From contig JAQVOH010000016.1 of NCBI GenBank assembly GCA_028702695.1, forward strand, positions 1-35,608: a stretch of DNA of 35,608 nucleotides. Reading direction: 5' to 3'. The notes under the pieces were generated by a model. The model made no database searches and was not told the origin of the DNA. It saw only the letters and a program-made list of their open reading frames with translations. The position numbers were made by a program, and so were the translations under genes. This document shows positions 29,259 through 35,608 of the stretch, one piece after another. The number at the start of each line of letters is the position of its first letter. Position 1 is the stretch's first letter. The DNA is from Desulfotomaculaceae bacterium. GTDB lineage: Bacteria > Bacillota > Desulfotomaculia > Desulfotomaculales > Pelotomaculaceae.

Positions 29259-32200
29259 CTAAATGTCACATTTGAACTTTACCAGGAAAGTGGTTCCTTC
29301 CGGACCAGTTTCTACCTGTATTTTAGCATTGTGTCTGGCTGCAATACTGTAACACATTGCCAGTCCTAAGCCAGTCCCATTGTCTTTAGTCGTGAAGAAG
29401 GGGGTTCCCAACTTTTCCAGGACATCAGGTTTAATCCCTTTTCCCGGGTCCCGTACGGCTAGGACTACAAAACTTTCGTCTCTGAATGTTTTTATTTTCA
29501 TTTTTCCACCGGGGGACATGGCCTCGAAACCGTTACGTACCAGATTGAGGATTAACTGGCGAATCTCCTTATCGTCCAGGGCTATTTTCGGTATATCATT
29601 AAGTTCAAATTCAATGTGTTTATCAGCAACCATGCCATCTGCCTTAATTAATGGAGATAAAGCCTGCACTATATGGTTAAGATTTTGGGCCTTTTGCAAA
29701 ACCACTTTGTTTTTGGCCAGGGAAAGAAACTCTGTTATTATTGAATTGGCACGGTCTAGTTCTTCTATCATAAGGTCAAGGTGTTCTTTATAAGGGGCAA
29801 ACTCTTTTCTGCCGCAAAATATTTGCAAAAAACCACGTACACTTGTCATTGGGTTTCTTATTTCATGGCCGATGCCTGCAGCCATTTCTCCCACCAGGTT
29901 CAATCTGTCAAGGCGGGCCATTTCTTTTCCAAACTGCACTTTCTCAGTGATATCCTGAATAATGGAAAGGAAACAGCTTTCATCTCCAAGCGAAATTAAG
30001 TCACCTGAAAATAAACCAGCTTTCTTCTCACCGTTTTTAGTGCAAAATTCAATTTCCATGTTGTTTATTGGCCACTGATCCCTGGCCTTGCTAATTTTTT
30101 CATATAATATAATATTCTCCTGAATATTCCTATCGTAAATTGTACGGTTCAAAACCTCTTCACGTTTATAACCCATTATGTTTAACCAGCTTTCATTTAC
30201 ATCAATGAAATTTTTGCTAGGTAAAGATATTATTGCCATAAGAACAGGACTGGCATTAAAGGCTTTGTAAAACCGTTCTTCCGATGTGCGCAGGGCCTCC
30301 TCTACTTGTTTATGTTGGGTAATGTCAAACATAACACCATGGACATAGAGGGGGTGGCCGTCCTGGTCTCGGGTTATAGTTGCTTCATCTTTAAACCATA
30401 AAATACTGCCATTACGAGCAAATATTCGATATTCTGATTGAAACGGTTCATTACTCTCATAGAAAAGGGCTAACTCAGCTAAAACTCGCGCCCGATCATC
30501 AGGGTGTAGTCTTTTTTGCCAGGTATCAGGCTCAGCCTCGTAATCCGCCTGAGTAAAACCAAGTATTGTTTCTATTTGAGGACTTACGTACATAGTGGTG
30601 CTGGTTTCATCAAGCCGTGCAATATATGTAATCGCAGGAATTCGCTCTACCAGGGTTCGATATTTTGTTTCCGACTCCTGTAATGCCTGTTCCGCCAGCT
30701 TGCGCTTGGTTATATCATGCCCTACGGACTGGAACTCAACTAGCTGCCCCGGTTCGTTAAATATACCTCGGTTAGTCCAATGCTGCCAGCGATTTTCACC
30801 CCAGGGCATTAAAATATTAATTTCAATAGTTGCAACCGGATTTTGCGTATTAATGGATGAAAAATGCTTATCAAACTGTTTCAAGGCATTCGCGCCAATA
30901 AAAGACATGAATTTGTTTCCGAGTAGTATTTCGCGTTTTATGCCGAGGTAGCGACAGTAAGCTTCGTTAACAAAGGTTATAGTTCCCCCTGGCATGTGAC
31001 GGCAGATAAATTCGGTTTGATCCTCAACAATGGCGCGATAGTGGGCTTCGCTTATCTCCAAGGCTTCTTTTATTTGTTTACTCTCAGTAATTTCAATCAT
31101 TAATTCCAAGATCAGCTTTGAGCCATCTATATCATCGAAGGGATAATCATAGATCTGGTACACCCTGCCGTCTAAACCGGTCCAAGCCCACTCCACGGGG
31201 GTATTAGTTGCAAGTACATTTGTCGTAGGGCAATTTGCACAAGGTTTTTTTTGCTTTCGATAAACTTCAAAGCAATATTTTCCCGTAGGGTCGCCAAAAC
31301 GCTCGCGGAAGTTGAGGTTGGCAAAAGTTATCGAATAATCTGCTGCGATCAGGCAGACGAAGGCGGGTAGCCTGTCCAGGACGTAATAAAGCCGTTGCCT
31401 CTCAGTCTCCAGTGTCGCCTCGGTTCTTTTATGTTTGGTAATATCTCGAATTGATTCGATAGCTCCAGCGAGACTACCATGTTTATCATATAGTGGTGCC
31501 GCAACACCCCACATATTGGATTCAATACCGCTAAAGGGAAAACGGTAGTATTTTTCTGCAAATATTTTGTTATCCTTTCTATCGACATACACATATTTTT
31601 TTTTATTCTGCAGGTCATCCGAAAAAATGAGATCGATTAGGATTGGTTGCGGGCTACCGTAAAAAGGTACAGCGTAAGCGTATTCACCTTTTCCCAGGAC
31701 GGCTTCTTTTGGTACGCCCGTCATTTCCGCGATGGCACGATTCCAGGCGATTACCTTCTTATCACGGTCAATAACAAAGGTGGGTTCGGGAAGAAAATCA
31801 ATTATATCAGTAAGTTGTTGCTGTGCGGAGCGCAAGGCTTCTTCCGCTCGCTTTCTCTCTGCTATTTCCAATTGCAGTTGTTGATTAGCTTTTATTAAAT
31901 AAATGGTGCGTTCATCAACCAGTTTTTCAAGGTAGTCACGGTGTTTCCTTAACTCATCTTCTATATGTTTAAGATTGGTGATATCGCGGATGGATTCGAT
32001 AGCTCCAGTCAGGTTGCCGCAGCTGTCATAAAGTGGGGAGGCCTTAAGATTTAGGTAGGCGCCTTTACCTTTAAAAACAGCCTGGAAAAACAGCTGTGCG
32101 TACAGTGTATCTCCTTTTCTTTCGATAGAGTAAAAAGGGCCTTCGGTTACCTGCTTACCGGAATCAATAAAATCAATCAGTAAAGGAATTGGTTTTCCGT

Positions 32201-32561
32201 GAAAGGCCACACCGTAAGCATACTCACCTTTGCCAATAATATCTCTCTTACGCATACCGGTCATCTCTTCAATAGCTCTGTTCCAGGCGATAACCTTTTT
32301 ATCCTTATCTATGACAAATGTAGCGTCGGGTAAAAATTCAATTATATCAAGAAGCTGCTGGTGGGCGGCACGTAGTTTGTCCTCTGCCAGCCTGTATTCG
32401 GAATCACCTGTCATAAAAGAATCAAGATACTCAATTTTTCCCTGGCAATCATAAAACAAAGCCTCTGTTTGCTTGAGCCTGGTTTCCATTTCTGTGAATT
32501 GCTGGCGCATTTTAACCAATTCATTGAAAAGCTGTTCTTTGGGTTTCTCTTCATCTCTCAT
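29259..32561 (-). CDS. Cytoplasmic multi-PAS sensor histidine kinase
   Basis: Orphan kinase of 1100 residues without membrane segments. It has an N-terminal coiled coil (about 1-60). Six PAS domains follow (roughly 65-200, 245-380, 385-500, 505-625, 632-757 and 760-882). Then come HisKA with GIGHEIRNPMTSVRGFLQIF (phospho-His near 900) and the HATPase with NLVRNGFEAM, VRDPGKGI and PFFTTKDNGTGLGLAM. PAS1 and PAS2 are near copies (FVIDKDKKVIAWNRAIEEMT against FVIDRDKKVIAWNRAIAEMT). PAS3 has cysteines (YCFEVYRKQKKPCANCP, near 442) that could hold a metal or sense redox state. HEIRNP-x-TSVRGFLQ resembles KinA-E-type sporulation kinases, so Spo0F/Spo0A may be its target. No response regulator is nearby. 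Confidence 0.93.
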   Translation of the reverse strand: MRDEEKPKEQLFNELVKMRQQFTEMETRLKQTEALFYDCQGKIEYLDSFMTGDSEYRLAEDKLRAAHQQLLDIIEFLPDATFVIDKDKKVIAWNRAIEEMTGMRKRDIIGKGEYAYGVAFHGKPIPLLIDFIDSGKQVTEGPFYSIERKGDTLYAQLFFQAVFKGKGAYLNLKASPLYDSCGNLTGAIESIRDITNLKHIEDELRKHRDYLEKLVDERTIYLIKANQQLQLEIAERKRAEEALRSAQQQLTDIIDFLPEPTFVIDRDKKVIAWNRAIAEMTGVPKEAVLGKGEYAYAVPFYGSPQPILIDLIFSDDLQNKKKYVYVDRKDNKIFAEKYYRFPFSGIESNMWGVAAPLYDKHGSLAGAIESIRDITKHKRTEATLETERQRLYYVLDRLPAFVCLIAADYSITFANLNFRERFGDPTGKYCFEVYRKQKKPCANCPTTNVLATNTPVEWAWTGLDGRVYQIYDYPFDDIDGSKLILELMIEITESKQIKEALEISEAHYRAIVEDQTEFICRHMPGGTITFVNEAYCRYLGIKREILLGNKFMSFIGANALKQFDKHFSSINTQNPVATIEINILMPWGENRWQHWTNRGIFNEPGQLVEFQSVGHDITKRKLAEQALQESETKYRTLVERIPAITYIARLDETSTTMYVSPQIETILGFTQADYEAEPDTWQKRLHPDDRARVLAELALFYESNEPFQSEYRIFARNGSILWFKDEATITRDQDGHPLYVHGVMFDITQHKQVEEALRTSEERFYKAFNASPVLMAIISLPSKNFIDVNESWLNIMGYKREEVLNRTIYDRNIQENIILYEKISKARDQWPINNMEIEFCTKNGEKKAGLFSGDLISLGDESCFLSIIQDITEKVQFGKEMARLDRLNLVGEMAAGIGHEIRNPMTSVRGFLQIFCGRKEFAPYKEHLDLMIEELDRANSIITEFLSLAKNKVVLQKAQNLNHIVQALSPLIKADGMVADKHIEFELNDIPKIALDDKEIRQLILNLVRNGFEAMSPGGKMKIKTFRDESFVVLAVRDPGKGIKPDVLEKLGTPFFTTKDNGTGLGLAMCYSIAARHNAKIQVETGPEGTTFLVKFKCDI

Positions 32562-32652
32562 TCATATCCCCCATCCCACCAATGCATCAAAACGCTAAAA
32601 GTCAAGTAAATTTCAATGTTTGACAATCACAGCACAATTACCTTCAGAAATC

Positions 32653-32660
32653 TTGTCGAA
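32653..32660 (+). promoter_or_regulatory. Match to the Spo0A box
   Basis: TTGTCGAA matches the consensus 0A box exactly and lies about 92 bases before the kinase start codon. An 8-base word is expected about once by chance in a window of this length counting both strands, and another copy is found inside a coding region (23154-23161), so the support is weak. Confidence 0.3.
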
Positions 32661-32984
32661 ACATGACTGGGTGAAAATTATTTTATAGGGATTACAATCG
32701 TTTTGATGAAAATATAAGGGTATTAATTTGGTTATCGCATTTTTTGCTAAGAATAATCATATTAAGGGATATTGTATCGAATACTACTGCTAATTTTATA
32801 ATTACTATAGTCAATACTACTACATGGTATATTGAAATTATTTATTAGATACTGTTTATTTTTTGTCCATTCTACTATATAATATAATAGATTAATCAAT
32901 TAAAATAACAGCTTATAGTATAATCTGTAATATAAGAACAATGCTATTGTGCATAGATTAATGTGGACTAATAGTGTAAAATGG

Positions 32985-33046
32985 AAAACCTCCCACGCCT
33001 GTCCTATAAATAAAAATTTTATAGAAGGAATCGGAGGTGTTTTTTA
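32985..33046 (+). terminator. Attenuator-like hairpin in the leader of the PucR-type gene
   Basis: AAAACCTCC (from 32985) pairs with GGAGGTGTTTT (from 33033); inside, TATAAA pairs with TTTATA and TCC with GGA. A T run (TTTTTTAT) follows. As no + strand gene precedes it, the hairpin lies in the 5' leader of the gene at 33137 and may act as a conditional terminator. Confidence 0.5.
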
Positions 33047-33136
33047 TATTCCTTCCAGTTGAATGAGAAGTGAAAATCTCATAATATAGCAAAAGTCTGG
33101 TTTGCAACAATTGATAAACGTTGGAGGGGTAAGCAT

Positions 33137-34426
33137 ATGGTGATGGCTAGAGATTTTCTGCAGGCTGACAACCTTGATGTGGATTCGCTCTACGACGAGT
33201 TCTTGCAGATAATAGTTAACGGTGGTGGTTATAAAGGGATTGCCGACTTACTGGCTCAGAAGCTTCAGGTAAGTGTTCTTATTGAAGATGAATATTTCTT
33301 TGTGCAAGCACGATCTTTTTTCAACACTTCTACTTTTTCCAAAATCCAGAAAAAGAACGGAATTAAATATTGGAAGCCTCAGTATTTGGATCCAAGGATA
33401 ATTGAATATGTACGCATGTTGCAAAACACCCTACGGCCTGTGGTCATACCAGAGTTGCCAGAGTATGGGATATCCTCAGCCAGACTGGTGTTTCCTGTCG
33501 TAATAAAAAACAAAATAAAGAAATATTTAAACATTTTCAAAAAAGATTTAAGCTGGGAACAAATGAGAATTGCCAGAGCGGCACTGCATAGCCTGGTGGT
33601 GATGGAAACCTGTAGGTATGGTCAAGTGGAACTCGAAGATAGAATCATGAAAAGTTTGATTCTTGGCCTTATATCAGATAAAGGTGAGGATAATAAAGTT
33701 CATGGGGAAAAACGGATCCTTGGTTTTGATCTGTCCCAGGAGGCAGTTTTCGCTGTTGTGCAAATTAAGACTGCGCCTGGCCAGTTGCAAGTTGAAGAGG
33801 TTTTGCGCAGCATAATAAGTGACCTTTTTATTAATGCCAACGCCATCGCTATTAATGATGAGCAGGCGGTGCTGTTGGTTCAATCTGCTGAGTGTGGCAC
33901 ATTGGAATCATCGGTAGTGAATGAATCCCTCCAGGTAATATTTGAGGGGCTAAAAATGATTTTCGCGGGCTGTCAGGTAAAAATAGGAGTAGGACGCCAG
34001 TGCTTTAAGCCGAGGGACTATAAGATTGCTTTTAACGAAGCCTGCCAGGCGCTCTCTTTTGCGGGGTCCAAGAAAGAAGAAGGGGTAATTTACTATCACT
34101 CTCTGAGGTTGATGGGAGTTCTGTTGAATCCTGCCAACGAGCAAACTATGCCGGTTTTTGTGCGGCTTATACTGGGGAAACTGCACGATTATAGTATCGC
34201 ACATAATATCAATCTGATTGAAAGTCTGGAGTGCTATCTAAAACATGATTGCTGTATTCAAAGTGCGGCGAGGGAGTTGTTTATTCATCCCAACACCCTG
34301 AGATATCGACTGGAAAAGGCGGGAAAAATATCCGGTATGGATTTGACAGAACATGATACAAAGCTAGAACTGCAGCTGGCCATTAAGCTATATAGGTATC
34401 AAGGAGAGAGCCTCTGGAAGGCATAA
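33137..34426 (+). CDS. PucR/CdaR-type transcriptional regulator
   Basis: The 429-residue protein has an N-terminal sensory part of unknown ligand (about 1-160, with YKGIADLLAQKLQVSVLIED). A CdaR GGDEF-like middle follows (about 175-310, with AVFAVVQIKTAPGQLQVEEV and KIGVGRQCFKPRDYKIAFNE). A PucR-type helix-turn-helix is at the C terminus (about 360-420: LIESLECYLKHDCCIQSAAR, LFIHPNTLRYRLEKAGKISG). Such proteins activate catabolic genes for purines, sugar acids, amino acids or aromatic acids. GGAGGGG precedes ATG 33137; an alternative ATG is two codons later. No clear target is adjacent, but a PadR regulator and etfB follow on the same strand. It has a strong terminator after it. Confidence 0.88.
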   Translation: MVMARDFLQADNLDVDSLYDEFLQIIVNGGGYKGIADLLAQKLQVSVLIEDEYFFVQARSFFNTSTFSKIQKKNGIKYWKPQYLDPRIIEYVRMLQNTLRPVVIPELPEYGISSARLVFPVVIKNKIKKYLNIFKKDLSWEQMRIARAALHSLVVMETCRYGQVELEDRIMKSLILGLISDKGEDNKVHGEKRILGFDLSQEAVFAVVQIKTAPGQLQVEEVLRSIISDLFINANAIAINDEQAVLLVQSAECGTLESSVVNESLQVIFEGLKMIFAGCQVKIGVGRQCFKPRDYKIAFNEACQALSFAGSKKEEGVIYYHSLRLMGVLLNPANEQTMPVFVRLILGKLHDYSIAHNINLIESLECYLKHDCCIQSAARELFIHPNTLRYRLEKAGKISGMDLTEHDTKLELQLAIKLYRYQGESLWKA

Positions 34427-34769
34427 CTTGTCAATTAAGAAACAAATCTAACGTATTACAGGTCATAATACCAACAAAAAAGCCCGGTTGCCCACAAATC
34501 TGGTTGCCTGGCTTTTTTGTATGAAGTTAACAAAAATAGAGTGTCTTCATGTATAAGGTTTGTCAGAAGAGCTAATAGATTAAATAAAATATTTGAATTA
34601 CAATTTAACTAATGATACCAATGACCTATCACTGTGTGTAGCTTTTCATAATAATGCTTCACTGGAGTTAAGTCAAGTAATAAACTGATAATTACAAGAA
34701 AATATTATTCTTTAAGTATTTTCTATTGGTATCTACGGGTAATTAATATTATTATAGGGCGTATAAAAT
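34427..34769 (+). other. AT-rich intergenic region before the PadR gene
   Basis: These 343 bases hold the terminator of the preceding gene (34476-34518). Beyond it is AT-rich sequence in which I see no gene, repeat or convincing promoter. Confidence 0.5.
34476..34518 (+). terminator. Terminator of the PucR-type gene
   Basis: AAAAAAGCC (34476-34484) pairs with GGCTTTTTT (34510-34518), with further CC/GG pairing inside. The stem is long and flanked by A and T runs, so it may work in both directions. Confidence 0.85.
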
Positions 34770-35309
34770 ATGGGACAACTGTTATCAAACATTGAGGTGA
34801 TTCTACTTAATATTGTAGATGGAAAACCTTCCTACGCCTACGAAATCGATAAAACAATTGATTTGCGGGAAATGAAGAGATGGGTTCGGGTTGGTGTGGC
34901 CTCTATCTACCGGGTGCTAATTAAGTTAGAGGAAAAAGGTTTTGTTTATTCGCAAAATGAAAAAGAGGGCAGAATGCCTGAAAGAAAAAGGTATTATATT
35001 ACAGCTTCTGGCAGGGTAGCTTTGGTTGAAGTTTCGAAAAGACTACTTTCTAATCTCGAATGGTATTACATGGATCTTAACGTTGGTCTTGAAGCTTGCA
35101 ATTTACTCTCCCCCGTGGAAGTGAGCAGTTGTTTAAAAAAAAGGCTTGCCAAAGTTAAAGCAAACATAAAAGGAATGGAAGAAATCTGTGCAAATGTAGA
35201 AGATCTTGAAAAAAAGAAAAGAATCATTATTAAAAATCTAATTTATCTACGCGGAGCAGAAAAAAGAATTCTAGAAGATGTTATTAAAAAAATAGGTATT
35301 GATGAGTAA
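34770..35309 (+). CDS. PadR-family transcriptional regulator
   Basis: A 179-residue PadR protein: an N-terminal winged helix (about 5-85, with VILLNIVDGKPSYAYEI, VGVASIYRVLIKLEEKGFVY and RKRYYITASGRVAL). A C-terminal helical Vir_C-type domain for dimerisation follows (about 95-175, with KKRLAKVKANIKGMEEICAN). PadR proteins are usually repressors that sense phenolic acids, drugs or envelope stress; the ligand here is unknown. The ribosome site is weak (TAGGGCG). The gene is 182 bases upstream of etfB on the same strand, so it may control that operon or itself through the repeats in that gap. Confidence 0.9.
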   Translation: MGQLLSNIEVILLNIVDGKPSYAYEIDKTIDLREMKRWVRVGVASIYRVLIKLEEKGFVYSQNEKEGRMPERKRYYITASGRVALVEVSKRLLSNLEWYYMDLNVGLEACNLLSPVEVSSCLKKRLAKVKANIKGMEEICANVEDLEKKKRIIIKNLIYLRGAEKRILEDVIKKIGIDE

Positions 35310-35351
35310 GTATTTGACCATTAAACAAGTTAATATAGTTTAGTGAAAGAT

Positions 35352-35389
35352 GGTGTAAATCTACGGAAAGCATGTTCCGGATTTACGCC
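35352..35389. repeat. Inverted repeat between the PadR gene and etfB
   Basis: GGTGTAAATC (35352-35361) pairs with GATTTACGCC (35380-35389), one mismatch that can be a G-T pair in RNA. Inside, GGAA (35365-35368) pairs with TTCC (35375-35378). No T run follows. It is either a terminator-like end of the PadR transcript or a regulator site. Confidence 0.55.
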
Positions 35390-35437
35390 TATACTGTTAT
35401 CTCAGCCCTGGTCTTTGTATCAATGTTTGAAAAAGTT

Positions 35438-35453
35438 TGTGACTGAAATCACT
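35438..35453. promoter_or_regulatory. CRP/FNR-like palindrome upstream of etfB
   Basis: TGTGA-CTGAAA-TCACT fits TGTGA-N6-TCACA at 9 of 10 positions. Its 14-base core is the exact reverse complement of the one at 22021-22034 before the acyl-CoA synthetase. It ends 38 bases before the etfB start codon. It is followed by a short direct repeat, GAGCTATTTC and GAGCTATCTT. Confidence 0.5.
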
Positions 35454-35491
35454 TTTTGAGCTATTTCGAGCTATCTTAAAGGGGGAAAAAT

Positions 35492-35608
35492 ATGAGAATT
35501 GCAGTTCTGATGAAACAAACTTTTGATACTGCGGCAATAATCAGTTTGGATGCCAATGGGCAAATTGAGCGCCAGGGTATCAACCTGATTATCAATCCCT
35601 ACGACGAA
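35492..35608 (+). CDS. etfB: Electron transfer flavoprotein beta subunit, partial
   Basis: The first 39 codons of a gene running off the window. MRIAVLMKQTFDTAAIISL, followed after a short link by INPYDE, is the N terminus of EtfB: the IAVLxKQ strand and the INPYDE segment near residue 35 are conserved. EtfB with EtfA accepts electrons from acyl-CoA and related dehydrogenases. AAAGGGGG lies 8 bases before the ATG. The rest of the operon (etfA, a dehydrogenase or an Fe-S oxidoreductase) cannot be seen. Confidence 0.88.
   Translation, partial: MRIAVLMKQTFDTAAIISLDANGQIERQGINLIINPYDE

Larger units (their letters stand above)
32562..33136. other. AT-rich divergent intergenic region
   Basis: These 575 bases separate the kinase (minus) from the PucR-type gene (plus). 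I find no gene. They contain a match to the Spo0A box at 32653-32660; TATAAT at 32883-32888 and at 32919-32924 without good -35 partners; an attenuator-like hairpin (32985-33046); and a small ATGAGA/TCTCAT hairpin (33063-33082). Confidence 0.6.

Noticed and set aside
30595-30951. 118-residue + frame inside the kinase
   Set aside because: It is a shadow of the PAS4/PAS5 region on the opposite strand.
1-35608. tRNA or rRNA genes, CRISPR arrays, prophage genes, complete insertion sequences
   Set aside because: Intergenic stretches were read for cloverleaf ends, regularly spaced repeats and transposase motifs; none was found apart from the hairpin cluster at 26886-26974.

Overview
The window reads as chromosomal DNA of a spore-forming, anaerobic Gram-positive bacterium close to the Peptococcaceae (Pelotomaculum/Desulfotomaculum type). 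This rests on the gene order thrS-infC-rpmI-rplT-rRNA methylase-pheST-zapA-polX-U32 peptidase-mutS2, a T-box in front of pheS, an L20-type leader in front of infC, many GTG/TTG starts with strong GGAGG ribosome sites, an ADP-forming acyl-CoA synthetase, and an etfB start. The genus is an inference from protein flavour, not from a search.

Region 1 (1-8520) is translation. It holds threonyl-tRNA synthetase; the IF3-L35-L20 operon behind a clear promoter, an L20-type attenuator and an ATT start codon; a SpoU-family RNA methyltransferase; and phenylalanyl-tRNA synthetase alpha and beta behind a Phe T-box. A 30-codon gene resembling the YqzL family (4506-4598) lies between the strong promoter at 4432-4460 and the T-box.

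Region 2 (8756-17840) is housekeeping on the + strand: ZapA, then family X DNA polymerase with a PHP domain, 3-methyladenine DNA glycosylase, a NIF3-like protein, a long U32 peptidase-family protein, a DUF1232 membrane protein and MutS2. Spacing is close from polX to mutS2, so these probably share transcripts.

Region 3 (17921-21753) is on the minus strand: a cupin, a small starch-binding-module protein (CBM25/53 type), a class A penicillin-binding protein and a two-LysM protein without a signal peptide. The LysM protein looks like a spore-associated protein.

Region 4 (21754-26190) is acyl-CoA metabolism: a fused ADP-forming acyl-CoA synthetase, a P-loop/DRTGG protein resembling the N-terminal part of long phosphotransacetylases, and a FadR-type GntR regulator. 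A CRP/FNR-like palindrome (TGTGA-N6-TCACT) lies in the leader of the synthetase gene. The same 14-base core recurs, inverted, just before etfB at the end of the window. This suggests one regulator for both energy-metabolism units.

Region 5 (26229-35608) is accessory and regulatory: a DUF2269 membrane protein behind a long inverted repeat, a cluster of hairpins that looks like an IS200/IS605-type end, a 34-residue hydrophobic peptide whose stop codon abuts the start of an unknown gene, a 358-residue unknown protein, a 1100-residue cytoplasmic six-PAS histidine kinase without a partner regulator, a PucR/CdaR-type activator with an attenuator-like leader, a PadR regulator, and the start of etfB. 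I see no tRNA or rRNA gene, CRISPR array, prophage or complete transposase.
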